Both the position numbers and the translations under genes were made by a program. Source: Hemerocallis citrina (taxonomy: Eukaryota; Streptophyta; Magnoliopsida; Asparagales; Asphodelaceae). From it: a stretch of DNA of 64,000 nt. The notes beneath the pieces are model-generated. The model did not search any database. It was not told the DNA's origin and saw nothing but the letters and a program-made list of their open reading frames with translations. The stretch is from positions 250,746,728-250,810,727 of the forward strand of contig CM030358.1 in assembly GCA_017893485.1 (NCBI GenBank), given 5' to 3'. Positions 36,890 through 48,839 of the stretch are shown in pieces. The stretch's first letter is position 1. Every line of letters starts with the position of its first letter.

Positions 36890-38317
36890 TTGTAAATTTG
36901 ATTTTCTTTGGTAAGATAACTACATGAATTAATTTATTCGTATCTCATGTTCTGCATGTTTAGTTATAGCTTTCAACTAATTATACTATTTTTTTTGTTA
37001 CCAGTTCCGTATCACGCAAGAGTTGGATGTGTGAATGGAGGTTGCGGAGAAAAAAACAAAATTATTAGTGCTGGAGAGTTATGGAGAGTGAAATGTTGTG
37101 TTGTTGTGCTACTGGCTGTAATTTGAACAAGAAAAACAAATAATCGTTTATAAACATTGATTGTCAGTATTTGTCGCAATGGTATAGTGATTCTTCTTTT
37201 TGTAATAACAAAACTTATAATTTATGGTCATGCCGTAGGCAGGGGTATAGTTCTGCCAATTCGAGAGAACATGAGCAAGAAGGGCATATATTTTAGAAAC
37301 TGATAACATGAGCTAGAAGGAGAAATAAAGTATTATCAATAATTTGTTGTATCCTAGGGGGAAAAAACAATAGTTTGTTGTAGCAGTCTTGCATAGCATA
37401 TTGTATCGCAGTTGCTGTCATATATTAATACTATGATGCCTATGTAAGGATGAGTTGATGTTTCGCTCCGCTTAAAACAATATTCAAGTAAAAGAATTCG
37501 CAATCCAATTTTCTACATATTTGGATTGTATTGAATGCTGGAGGCCGGACAATGTTTCGCTATTACGAGGGAAACTGCAATAACCTACATCATAATATCC
37601 AAACTAAATCATGAATTCATGAAAAAAATGAAAAGTAGAACAAACTTTCATATAAAAAAAGATGAAAATCTGCTCAAATTTGCAATTAGCTGTCTGCACA
37701 CTTGTCACACACTTGTCACTGACTTGCTACTACAGGAGAAACTGAAATAATCTTACATCAAAATATCCAAAACTAAATCATAAATTGATTAAAGAATTAA
37801 AAAAAGTCTCTATGATAATTCGAATATTTGTTGGAAAATTCTATGTGCTGCCTACACTCTTGTTATTTATTAATCTCTAAATTTGAAGGGCATCAGCAAT
37901 GGAACTGGCCAGGCTGAGGATCTCAAAAGGACGCCTGTTCTTAACTTCTTTTACAGTTCGGAGGCAGGAGTCAGTAATCCAGAAGTAGCTCCATCCATTC
38001 CCCGGGCCAGCTGAAACCGGGAAAAAAGCTGGAAAATCATAAATGAAGGATAAAAACCAATATATGTAATGGTTGTTTCCACCATCAAAGACTTTAATGT
38101 TTACCAAAAGGAAAGGGTTTTTTTTTGAAGACATTGACGTCGATTTTGAACAATTAGTAAGACATAATTTTCTTTTAAAATGGATATTTTGATCCCAAGT
38201 ATTGGTTATTACATCCTGAAGAAGAAAATTATAATGAACTCACATTATCAGAATCTGGAAGCTGTTGAAGCCTATTCAATAACAGAGGTATCCCACTCTC
38301 AAATAGAGGCAAAACAC
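36890..38317. other. MULE non-coding internal sequence
   Basis: AT-rich DNA between the transposase end and the Tekay-like insertion. Short open frames (for example 37535-37750 and 37877-38134 on the minus strand) match no family I recognise. It ends at the LTR start TGTAACCCC. Confidence 0.5.
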
Positions 38318-40687
38318 TGTAACCCCTGTTTTCCCAAAAACGTATTTTTGTGTATTTTCCTAATTTAAAATTTTCGCAAATTATTTTTTTCGGTTTTCAA
38401 ATTCTTTTCTCAGATTGTACTATTGGATCTCCTATTAAAAACTATTTTCGATCAATAATGTTATTTGTAATCATTTTCTATGATTTTTAGTTTTATTACT
38501 ATTATTACTTTTATCATTATTACTATTATTATTTTTATTATTTTTTTTCTTGTTATTATTATTGTTCTCAGTATTATTATTATTATTGTTAATTTCAATA
38601 CAATTATTATTATTATTATTATTATTTTTATTATTTTAATTATTATTATTAGTATTTTTATAAAATCCTAAATTGTATGTTTTATTGGTTATTAAATTTT
38701 CTTATTGGATTTTTTTAATTTAAACCCATTACTTATATAAACCCAAACCCATTTATTAACCCTGAACCCAATTAAAAGCCATTTCTCTAATTCAAGCCTT
38801 TCAGCCCATACACTTAAATAAACCCAAACCCAATTAACCTATACCCTATTTTCTTATTGGATTTCGTTAACCCTATAAACCCAAAAAACTACCCAATATC
38901 TGTTTATAACCCTACCCATTTACCCAAAATCCACTACCAAATTTTTCTAACCTATTAGGTTTCACACCCAGACCCGTTAATAACCCAACTAACCACTGTC
39001 TACTAAACTGATACCCATTTATAACTAAACCCAACCCAGTTATTAACCCACACCCGGTTGTAACCCTAAATAACTATACCCCCATATATAAACCCACCTA
39101 TATCAAGCCTCTTCATCTTCCGTTTCCACCTTCATCCGCCTTCTTCAACTCTTCTTCTACCTCATCTTGACTCCCTTCTACATCCCGTTCCTCTTCCAAA
39201 ACCCATGCAACCGCCCTGCACACCCGATGCCTTGTCTCCCCTCTCCTGTATGACTTATATATGCTTGCTGGATTCGGTTGGAAGTCTATTTTCCAGATTC
39301 TCTGACGGATCTAGATTTGGATGTTTATAGTAGCGGGAATCACTGTTTTAGTACAACATTGTCTTGCTGTCCTGAATTAGAAATCTAGTTGTTTGACCCT
39401 GTTATGTGTTATCTTGTACCTGTACTTATTTATCTTGCACCCTGAACCTGATACATGTTTATACTCTGTTATCCTTACTTTGTTTTGCGACACATACATG
39501 CATGCCTGATTATAATAATAAATGAGCAAGCCGGGGTTAAGGAAAAAATCTAGTAGTGGAAAATATAGAAACGTGTACTGAGAAGAAGACCTGTGTCCTG
39601 CCTGCCTATTACATGTTCATGACTACATGATTCACGATCCTGTTTCCTGTACCTGACTGCATACTTCCCTATAGGAAGATGTACTCGGAAGATAACCACT
39701 AGGTTATGCCTGTTTTCTGTACCTGACTGCATACTTCCCTATAGGAAGGTATACTCGGAAGAGAACCACTAGGTTCTATCTGATCTTGTTTCTTGTTATC
39801 CTAATCCCTGAGTACACTGCCTTATGGACTCCACTACAAAATCTAAAGTGAAACTGTTTGTTGTAGCAACCATGTGTTATGTTTTTGGGGTGCATGAAGT
39901 GCTACCTGGATAGTAATAATACAAGACTTGATATAACCTGACACCTGATTTTCCTGTTACATGATACCTGTACTTGTGCCTGTTTACATGATTACCTGTA
40001 CTTGTACCTGTATACCTAATTACATGTTTACCTGTTTACCTGTATACCTGATTACCTGTTTACCTGCCACATGTTACATGTTTACCTGTTTGCTTGACAC
40101 CTGGTACATGTTACCTGTACCTGCTTGTATACCATGTTGTTTGTTTCTATTTTCCTGATTTATGTTAGATATTACATTTCGGTTGACACACTTATACCAT
40201 GTTATGCTTGTTACTTAGATTTATCCTTCCCCATGTATTTGTATCCTACATTATAAGTGGCCCGTAACTTGCAATTGATGGGTACTTGTTTTCTTTTTCC
40301 TTCTCCTGCAGTTTACTAAATTGCAGATCAGGATGGTCAGCTGCCCGATGGCATTGGAGATATGAGATACTAGTGCTGGATTTCCTGCTTTATTATTGTT
40401 ATTTATTGCTTGAGTTGAATAAAATGTACTTGATTACTTGGATTCTTTGTATTTGGGCAGTATGACCCAGGATTTTTGAATCTGGATATATTTGAGATTT
40501 ATATATTTTGGTTTCAAGTATTCTTGTTGGTAATTGGTTCATATGTGGTTGATTCTCTTGCTTCCGACTCTGATTATTCCTGTGATATGTTGTAAAGATT
40601 CCTGAACAGCTTATGGATGATGATAATCATTCGCTGGGCTTTTGTTGCGTGCTCGTATTCCGTATTTTTGGGAAGCGGGGCATGACA
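38318..40687 (+). repeat. 5' LTR of element D, with a large internal deletion
   Basis: It starts TGTAACCCCTG and ends GGAAGCGGGGCATGACA. It matches the 3' LTR up to about 39246 (TGTCTCCCCTCTCCT) and then jumps to the part corresponding to 10975-12383 of solo LTR A (GTATGACTTATATAT). About 2 kb present in solo LTR A is therefore missing. ATT-rich microsatellites lie at 38490-38660. Confidence 0.9.
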
Positions 40688-40697
40688 GGATTTTCAA

Positions 40698-40710
40698 TGG
40701 TATTAGAGCC
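40698..40710 (+). promoter_or_regulatory. Primer binding site, initiator tRNA-Met type
   Basis: TGGTATTAGAGCC lies 10 bases after the LTR. It differs at one position from TGGTATCAGAGCC, the complement of the 3' end of plant initiator tRNA-Met, the usual primer for chromoviruses and copia elements. Confidence 0.85.
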
Positions 40711-41062
40711 CAGGTTTGGCTAATGTATTAGTTTGACTGATATATTAGACAAGTTTGGCTCGAAATGGGATCGGTTCAACATTTCACAAACCATGCATGC
40801 ATAAATGAATCATAACCAACATTGATCCGGATGCTAGTCGTATCCCTCCATTTTGATCCCTTCTTATTCAATCCCTTGATTCCTTGATTTCTTCCGTCTC
40901 TTTTAGTCGTCCTCTTTGATTAATTTCTTCTTGGGTATGAATTCATTCTTTTCGTACTCGTATCCCTTTGGTTTTGGTGTCACCCATTCTTTTCTTCCTG
41001 CTCGGATCGTCGCTTGGTGTCACGTGGTCTACAACAACATGTCTGCAGCTTGGAATGTCACC

Positions 41063-41117
41063 ATCAGAGTGTCACAGCGGAAGCGTGGTGGGCCCATAAC
41101 CCACAGGTCCCAGGATC
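41063..41117 (+). pseudogene. 5' 55 nt of initiator tRNA-Met (CAU) inside element D
   Basis: The stretch matches plant tRNA-iMet from its first base through the start of the T-loop with two substitutions (positions 10 and 12), as judged from my memory of the conserved tRNA. It begins ATCAGAGTG, has anticodon stem-loop GTGGGCCCATAACCCAC with CAT at 41095-41097, and ends CCCAGGATC. The remaining 17 bases (second half of the T-arm and the 3' acceptor strand) are absent, so it cannot fold as a tRNA and lacks a complete box B. It lies about 350 bases downstream of the primer site that pairs with this same tRNA, in the sense orientation. Confidence 0.9.
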
Positions 41118-41650
41118 CTATTGTTGCTTCTCCTTCCTTGCATTGGTTGCTTTTCTCTCTCTCTTGCATTTGTCCTCATTCGTTGACTCATTGCTTGGTT
41201 CATCTCTTCTTTGTCTATCATTTCTTTGATTCCAGCTCTATCTATTTCTTCATCTCCTTGCTTGTTGTCTGGCAAGTCTTGTGCTGTTTCTTATTCATTT
41301 TTGATACTGGTTGCTTCTTTCTTGCCTTCCATTTTGCCATCAAGCACCCATTCATTATTTGATTCAATTCTTTCTGGTCTGTTCTCTCTTTGATTCCAGT
41401 TCTTCCTTCTTCCTATCCTGTTTTGTAATCTTGTGCTGTTCTCTCCTTTTGATACTGCCTATTCTCTTTCATGCATTCCATTTGACCTCATTATTATCCT
41501 TCATCTTTCCTTTTCTGGTGTTGCCTCTGCTTTGTTCCTTCTCCATTAGCCCTCTGCTTTGTTACCCTTCCCCAGTTTGCTTTTGCCTTGTCCTATGTAC
41601 AGCCTTAGCAAATTTCGAGGACGAAATTTTGTTGTAAGGTGGGTAGGATT

Positions 41651-43073
41651 TATAACCTCTGTTTTCCCAAAAACGTATTTTTGTGTATTTTCCTAATTTA
41701 AAATTTTTGCAAATTATTTTTTTCAGTTTTCAAATTCTTTTGTCAGATTGTACTATTGGATCTTCTATTAAAAACTGTTTTCGATCAATAATGTTATTTG
41801 TAATCATTTTCTATGATTTTTAGTTTTATTACTACTATTACTGTTATCATTATTACTATTATTATTTTTATCATTTTTTTCTTGTTATTATTATTGTTCT
41901 CAGTATTATTATTATTACTGATATTTTTAATACTATTATTATTATTATTGTTATTGTTTTAATTATTATTATTAGTATTTTCATAAAATCCTAAATTGTA
42001 TGTTTTATTGGTTATTAAATTTTCTTATTGGATTTTTTAAATTTAAACCCATTACTTATATAAACCCAAACCCATTTATTAACCCTAAACCCATTTAAAA
42101 CCCATTTCTCTAATTCAACCCTTTCAGCCCATACACTTAAATAAACCCAAACCCAATTAACCTATACCCTATTTTCTTATTGGATTTCTTTAACCCTATA
42201 AACCCAAACAACTACCCAATATCTGTTTATAACCCTACCCATTTACCCAAAATCCACTACCCAATTTTTCTAACCTATTAGGTTTCACACCCAGACCCGT
42301 TAATAGCCCAACTAACCACTGTCTACTAAACTGATACCCATTTATAACTAAACCCAACCCAGTTATTAACCCACACCCGGTTGTAACCCTAAATAACTAT
42401 ACCCCCATATATAAACCCACCTATATCAAGCCTCTTCATCTTCCGTTTCCACCTTCAGCTGACTTCTTCAACTCTTCTTCTACTTCATCTCGACTCCTTC
42501 CTACATCCCGTTCCTCTTCCAAAACCCATGCAACCGCCCTGCACACCCGACGCCATGTCTCCCCTCTCCTCGTTGCGTCGCCCTGCACCTTAACGACAGT
42601 GCGCAGCCCTCGCGACCCCTTCCCTGGCTCCTTCATCGCGTTGCCCTCCGCGTCGTCAGCAACAGACGTAGCTCCTCCCCTGTGCTGCGACATTAACATC
42701 CCTAGCCAACTGCACCCTCTCAGCCTCCTTGTGCTGTGCGACGCCTTGCCTCCTGCGAGCCGCCCTCGCCGACGCCCCTGTGCACCTGCGACTGCACAGT
42801 AGCCACTACGGAAGATCCCCACCATTGCTTCTCCCCGTGCAGTTGCTGTTTGATCCATGATCATGGCCTTGATCATCAACCTCCTTTGATCTGGGCCGTC
42901 GATTTTTGATCATGATGATTCTTGGCCGTCGATCACCCGTGATCTTGATCATCTTGATCTCCTTAATTGTGGGCTGCCCGTTTGATCGTGATCATGATCT
43001 CTCATCTTGATCTTCTTGATCATGGAGTTGATGGTTTGAAATTGGGCCGTCGGATTTTCTTCACCATCGGGGT
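41651..43073 (+). repeat. 3' LTR of element D, truncated
   Basis: It starts TATAACCTCTG (TG changed to TA) right after the polypurine tract and aligns with the 5' LTR for about 920 bases with a few percent differences by eye. It then keeps the TATA-like ATATATAAACC (42405), a GC-rich segment and the TTGATC/GGCCGTCGAT cluster (42850-43040). It stops exactly where the Tat-like LTR begins. The lost right part is not found after 57346. Confidence 0.88.
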
Positions 43074-43662
43074 TGTTGCCGCTAATTTCGTTGTGGGGGC
43101 AAACAGATAGTATTTGTGAGTTCTTAGGGAAACTGAATAGTAAACCTGTATACCTGTTCCGTTTAACCGTCGCTCCCGCCGTACACCTGCAAAAAAGTGC
43201 GAGACACCGGGGTTGTTCCCGGCGACGCACCCTCCGACACTCAAGTCAGTAATCAGAGAGATTATGAAAGAGCGCAAAAACTGGAGAAAGATTGATTACC
43301 TCTTAATGGAGATGGATGGGGGGTATTTATAGGCGTCTTAGGGAACAGATTAGGCATGTAATTCCTGTGTATGGATAAGGAATGTAATCCCTAATCCCCA
43401 GTGAAAGGATAGATATGAATCAGGGCCGTTGATTAATATTAATCAGAAACCCTAATTCTATCCTGCTGGACCTGGGTTTGTTGCGGGTTGAAACCCGCAC
43501 CCAGTCGTGGTGGATCCGTTCGCGGGTTATTGGATCTGTGAGAAGGAGACCCAGTACCTGCTTCAGACCGTTTGTAGGTGAAATTACTGTTTTACCCCTG
43601 GGCTTCAGGATTCGTGTCCAATTTGGACGGTCTCGATTAAACCCCTATTTTTAGCCACATCA
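43074..43662 (-). repeat. Tat-like 3' LTR and adjacent polypurine tract
   Basis: The LTR is 589 bp. The polypurine tract is the complement of 43663-43680 (AGGAGTGGGGGGCTCA on the minus strand). Compared with the other LTR I count about seven substitutions and three small indels by eye, so the pair is young or was recently homogenised. Confidence 0.92.
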
Positions 43663-43680
43663 TGAGCCCCCCACTCCTAA

Positions 43681-44100
43681 AGGCTGAGGGCGATCAGTCT
43701 TTGAAGAGTAGTTTGACTGTTTTAGTGGCTAGTGGAGTTGTATCGGAGTCCGAATGGGTGATTTTTGAATCCTGAAGTGGGTGGTAAGGTAACTTCTTCT
43801 TCTTTTTTGAGGCCATATGATGTATCAAGTTTTTATCTATTTTTTCGGGCTATTCATTTAATTTTGCGATGTGTTAACTAATCGTTCGGGGGGCTTAACA
43901 GTACATTCTAGGTGATAATTGTTCGTTCAGGGGTTCAAAAATATCCCCCTGAATTTTTAATTATTCTCTAGAATTTTTAGCTAATTTTCCCGAATTTTTA
44001 GTAATTTTTCGCAATTTTCAAATAAATAAAACGATTTAAATAAATGAAAATCGATTTTTAAATACTAATTTATGACGTGGCGTGATCTGGACTTTTGATC
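43681..44100. other. AT-rich 3' untranslated region of the Tat-like element
   Basis: No gene seen. It holds imperfect AATTTTTAG-type repeats (43960-44050) and leads into the GC-rich repeat block. Confidence 0.5.
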
Positions 44101-45300
44101 AGCGCGGAGCGCGAATTTCTGAGTAATCAGACGGTTTGCGTTCCTTGGCAGGCTTTTTTGCCGTATACGAGGGTCGGCTCCTCGGCTCCTCGGTTCGGAA
44201 GGCCAGCGACTCGGCTTGGAGGATCAGTGCCTCGGCTCGGTGGGCTTTCTCCTCGGCTCAGACTATCCGAGGTACGTGGCATCATCTGGGTCGTCCATCT
44301 CAGCGTGGATCCCCATAAAACGCTATCTTGTTGTTTAGTGGACGTGGCAAGATCTGGGCCGTCCATCACGACGAGCGTGCTTTTCGACAAGATCCAACGG
44401 CTGATATGGGTCGGAGCGTTTTTTTGCCATATACGAGGGTCGGTTCCTCGTCCTCTCGGCTCGGCAGACTCTTCCGCGGAGTAAGAGGATCGGTTCCTCG
44501 TCCTCTCAGCTCGGCAGAGTCTTCCGCGGCACAAGAGGGTCGGTTCCTCGTCCTCTCGGCTCGGAAGAGTCTTCTGCGGCATAAGAGGATCGGTTCCTCG
44601 GTTCGCAGGATGGTTCCTCGGCTCGAACTCTCCGAGGTACATGGCATCATCTGGGCCGTCCATCTCAGCGTGGATCCCCATAAAATGCTATCTTGTCGTT
44701 TAGTGGACGTGGCAATATCTGGGCCGTCCATCATGACGAGCGTGCTTTTCGACAAGATCCAACGGCTGATATGGGTCGGAGCGTTTTTTTGCCATATACG
44801 AGGGTCGGTTCCTCGTCATCTCGGCTCGGAGTCTACGTGGCGTTCGCCGAGGCGCTGAGTTGGATATTTTGAAGGAAGGGTCTCTTGATGGTTCCATTTC
44901 TTCGAGCCCAGTGGCTCGGCTGCTTGACTAAGCTGTTCGGTAGCTCGGTTGAGCAGGCCGATGGCAGGCAATTCGGAAGGTACACGTGGGTGGATCTGGT
45001 CCGTCCATCATGGTGCGCATCACGAGGATGGGGTTCAGATCACGAGAAAACGTTATCTTGGCGTTTTGTGGGCGTGGCGCAATCTGAACCGTCCATCGAA
45101 TTCTGACGCGAATTTTGGGGAGATCCGACGGTGACTTCGCCTCGGAAGGATTTTTCTCCATATACGAGGGTCGGTTCCTCGTCATCTCGGCTCGGGGTCT
45201 AAGTCGCGTTCACCGAGGCGCTGAGTTCATTGTTTTGAAGGGGCTCAGTAGCTCGGTTGCTTATCCGGGCTGTTCGATAGCTCGGCTTGGCAGACCGGTG
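44100..45300 (+). repeat. GC-rich tandem repeats (about 365 bp unit), left of the antisense genes
   Basis: TATACGAGGGTCGG recurs at 44164, 44430, 44795 and 45161, and the companion motif ATCTTGTNGTTTNGTGGACG near 44322, 44687 and 45051 (steps about 365). Within units, GAGGNTCGGTTCCTCG is itself multiplied (44440-44620). A further copy of the same unit stands at about 49870-50125, beyond the antisense genes, in the same orientation. Open frames on both strands here are repeat artefacts. Confidence 0.9.
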
Positions 45301-45638
45301 GCCGAGTCGTTGACTTGAGTGATTTGAAGAGTTTTTTGCTTTTCGTAACGTTGCAACTTTCCGCTTGGCGCTTTGGCTTCCTAGTGGGCCTTTGAGGTTC
45401 CCAAGGAGGCCCACTATCCCTTGGGGTTATAAGCTTTCACTCCCCTACCCCCAAGCTCATTTCTTACTTTTCACTCCAAGATTTCACTTTTGTTCTCTAA
45501 GTTCTCTGCTAGCGGCGACTCTTGCTCCAAGGTGGTGACGTTAGCTGTCGCGTGGGCCAGGCAATTTCCGGCGAGCGCATTCCGACTGTGAACGTCACTT
45601 CAAAGGTCAGTCTACTTAGCCTTAGCTTTTTTCTAGAG

Positions 45639-47849
45639 ATGTCAAGAGTGAACTCGGGGAGTGGGGCCTCGTCTTCGGGCGATGATGGCGCCGAGGAGAG
45701 GAGAAGGGCGGAGATCCGAAGGAAGGGAAAGCAGATCTCTGAGCCGTCGGCTACCGAGGCGAGGCAGGAGAAGAAGAAGAGGAGGATGGCGACCCAATCT
45801 CCCGTGGTTGAGGTGATTGTGGAGAACCCGAAGCAAGCCCCCGAGATGGGGCGATATCCCTCTGTTCTGTCCGGGCATTCGGGGTCAGGCAGTACGAGGG
45901 CGACCTTTTGGAGAAAGCGGTCTACGGAAAGTCGAAAGTCGTCGAAGAACCTAACCCAACCCTTCCCACCGAAGCCGACGAGCTCATTTCGGTGTTATCC
46001 GAGAGGGATCTCCTTCGGATCAGAAAGGGATTCGCCATCCCTTCGGAGTACAAGCTGATGATCCCCGGCCCTGGGATGCAAGCGAATTCCAAGCTGTCGT
46101 CGTCGGATATGTGCATGTTCGACTTCGACTCCTTGAATGCCGGACTACGTTTTCCTCTGCATTCTTTCATCTTCCAGATCCTCGGCTGGTTCTGCCTCGC
46201 GCCGACCCAATTCATGCCGAACACATGGCGTCACGTGAATGCTTTCTTGCTTCAGTGCCGCAAAGCTGAAGTGGAGCCGGACCTAACAGTCTTCCGAGGC
46301 CTGTATCGGATAAACCGGATGCACAAGACGGAGCACCGGTACTACTTGGGGCCGAGGAAGGGTGTTAGGATCATAGAAAACCCGGACTCAATTAAGGGTT
46401 GGAAAGAGAAGTATTTTATACTAAGGGGGGAGGCGATACGACACATTCCCACCCGGTGGAAACCGGAGGTGCCGAAATTTTCGAGAGCGGACCCTGTACT
46501 GTCTGCGGCCGAGGAGGAGGTGGCGAGGAAGATCATGGCCCTTCCCTTGCTGAGTTGGAGGGAGTTGACGGAGGAGGTGCTGTTCGGGTCCGGCCTTAGC
46601 CCCATCGACCCGAGTATGCTCCTGACATCTCATTTATTTTCGTTTTTCTCCCAAGTTTTTAGTTTGTTTTGCTGACTCGTTTTTCGTTGTCCGATGCAGA
46701 AGTGATGAAGATTGATTTCAACGCTATGATGGCCGATAGGTCCAAGTTGGCCGGGGGCAGGAAGAGGAAGAGGGCGACGGTGGCTGCCTCGTCCACTCCA
46801 CAGCCCACGGTCACCTCGACCACCACCCCGCCTCCTCCGCCTACTGAGGTGCCTTCGGAGGTGGTCGTTGCCGAGGAGCCCTCGGTCCCCGTGGCCCCGA
46901 CCATGGTTGAGGGGGCCTTTGATGTTAACACGGCGCTGATGCTTGAGGCTCCGCCGTTGACTAAAGCGGCCGAGGAAATCCTGACCGAGCAGCACAAGCA
47001 GTTGTTTGTGCCGAACTGGCGGGTGAAGAATCACGACGGATTCCTCGACAACTCGCAGATGTCGGTGCAGGTCGTCAAGCACTTGGCGACGCTAAAGGAC
47101 AGAGCCGCGCTGAAGGCGGGGACGGTCGGCGACGACACCTAAGAAGTGGCTCGGTCGCTTGTGTCGGTAAGTTTCTCTTGGCGAATTTCTTCAAGTTTTC
47201 TGCTCGTCTTGCACATTGCTCTGATCGTTGTCTTTGCAGGCCACCTGCCACTTCGGCCACCTCCTCGAGACGTTCGCCGAGCAGGAGAAGGAGCTGAAGG
47301 CCGCCAGCGACAAAGACAGGACGGAGAAGGTCAAGGCGGTTCGGCAGCTCGAGGCTGAGCAGCGGCGGGTCGAGGCCTTGGAAGTCCGGGTCGCCGATCT
47401 TGTGGCAGACTTGGAGAGAGTCAAGGGGCGACTTGATGCGGAGTCTGCCAAGGCCACGAAGGCTGCCGAGGAGCTGGCCGCGTCGGCGAAGTCTCTGGCC
47501 GACCTGAAAGGCGGAGAAGGAGGCATTGGCCGTGAAGATTAGGGCCGAGGTAGAGGCGGTCGAGGCTGAGGCGAAGAAACATATGGCCGAGAACATGGAG
47601 AGGTCCTATCAGAGGGCACTCGACCATGTTCAGGATCGTGTCCCTGGCTTCGAGCGGGTCGGCTATAGACTGTGGCCCGGGTCACCCTCAGGCGGTGAGG
47701 AGGAGGGAGGCGAAGGCGACGAGGTCGAAGGCGATGACGAGGAGGAGGAGGCCGACCCACCTGTGGCGAACGCCCAGGTCGAGGGGAGGATCGAGGGGCC
47801 ACCTGGCGACGCGCCCGTGGTCGAAGCGGCGACGCAGGTGGACCCCTGA
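45639..47849 (+). pseudogene. Antisense ORF 1: gypsy-type transposon protein (Transposase_28-like), spliced
   Basis: ATG at 45639 opens a basic, Ser-rich N-terminus (MSRVNSGSGASSSGDD). A one-base shift near 45885 leads into the conserved domain (45908-46613: LEKAVYGKSK, IPSEYKLMIPGPGM, LRFPLHSFIFQILGWFCLAP, FLLQCRKAEVEPDLTVF). An intron (46614-46699) follows, then exon 2 (46700-47166, Pro/Thr-rich linker, then ILTEQHKQLFVPNWRVKN, a stop near 47140). A second intron is 47167-47239. Exon 3 (47240-47849) is a coiled coil rich in Glu/Lys/Ala, with a shift near 47510 and an acidic tail. It resembles PF04195 'putative gypsy type transposon' proteins. Role unknown. A TATA-like TTATAAG is at 45428. 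Confidence 0.75.
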
Positions 47850-48028
47850 TCCCCTCGTAAATTTTTTGTAGTTTTTTGTTTTGTTTTTTCTTTCAAACAG
47901 TGTAATGCCTTTTGCGGACTGGCCACCGCTTTTGATGAATGAAGAGTGTTGCATTTTGAATTTGGACTTCTGTCTAAGTGTTTGGTTCGGCCATATAGTA
48001 CTTCAATGTTGTCCCTTTTTCATTTCAG

Positions 48029-48745
48029 ATTGCTGAGCATACTCTTATCACCGCGGCGGCTCGGCGCCGCGCAGAGCTATTTCAGTAGTCCCAGGAGGAT
48101 CGTCTCGAGGGCGAGGTTCATCTGACGAGGAGAATACTTTATAATGTAGAGAAGAGGAACAGTGAGCTGTTGGTCGAGCTGCACCATCTGCGGATAGTCG
48201 AGGCCGAACTATCTGCGAAGGAGGAAGAGTTGGTTCGGGTTTCGGCCGAACGAGATGACTTCGCAAGGAAGGTAAAACAGTTGCAAAGGGTGACGGTCGA
48301 CAAGAGCATCGAGGTGACCTACTTGCGCCGCGTTATATCCGACAGCACCGAGTATCCTGGTTCGGCGAAACTTTCTCGATTCAAAGTGATTGTGAAGGAC
48401 GACACGCTGAAGGACCGGATCGTTGAACTGGAGGAAGAGGTTGCTCGGCTCAAGCCTCAGCCGGTGGGGGCTAACGTCCGGAGCACCTCGTGCACTCGCG
48501 AAGAGATTGAGCGAGGGATTACATTCTATCAAGCCGCGAGCCGAACCCCCATTATAGGTAGGACAGCAGCCGACGCCCAAAGTGGAGTAGCGGTGTCTTC
48601 AAGTGGTGCTTCGGTTGGCGCGACTGCCAGGGTTAGCGGCGAGGGGGCATCTCGATTTTTCGGTCTAGAGACGAGCTCGGAGGTCAAGAAGCGGCGACCC
48701 AAGGTGTTGCTGAACCGGAGCGTCCCCCTTCCGCGGAGGCAGTAA
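48029..48745 (+). pseudogene. Antisense ORF 2: coiled-coil exon, C-terminal part
   Basis: After an acceptor (TTTCATTTCAG ending 48028) an open frame runs IAEHTLITAAARRRAELFQ, one TAG (about 48086), then EVHLTRRILYNVEKRN and a long heptad-like region (LRIVEAELSAKEEELVRVSA, DRIVELEEEVARLKP). It ends with a Gly/Ser-rich tail at 48745, and AATAAA follows at 48822. No initiating exon is obvious between 47850 and 48028, so it may be the last exon of antisense ORF 1 through alternative splicing, or a separate gene. Function unknown. Confidence 0.6.
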
Positions 48746-48839
48746 ACGGGTTGTGTCTTGTCTTCGGACTTCCGAACTGTGTTCTGTTGTAATCTTTTTG
48801 TAAATTTATCCAAGTTGTATTAATAAAATTGGAGTTGAT

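Larger units (their letters stand above)
38318..43073 (+). mobile_element. Shrunken Tekay-like Ty3/gypsy element D
   Basis: The 5' LTR is 38318-40687 and the primer site 40698-40710. The internal region is under 1 kb, with a conserved AAATTTCGAGGACGAAATTT end (41610-41629) and a polypurine tract (41636-41650). The 3' LTR starts at 41651 and is cut at 43073 by the Tat-like element. The internal region lacks gag, protease, RT and RNase H, so this is a non-autonomous derivative. The conserved end motif and the long LTRs fit Tekay/Del chromoviruses; lineage assignment is from memory. Confidence 0.85.

Noticed and set aside
38480..38671. 63-aa hydrophobic ORF
   Set aside because: It is a translation of the ATT microsatellite (poly-Ile).
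38700..39100. Telomere-like AACCCTAA runs in the LTRs (also at 42060-42400)
   Set aside because: AACCC and CCCTA words occur irregularly among other sequence and are shared by both LTRs of element D; there is no head-to-tail telomere array.
44095..45414. Many long frames on both strands (up to 184 aa)
   Set aside because: They follow the GC-rich 365-bp repeats in all frames; no homology to a known family is recognisable.
46421..47954. Minus-strand frames opposite the antisense ORFs
   Set aside because: Shadows of the GC-rich plus-strand coding sequence, which has introns and a recognisable family.
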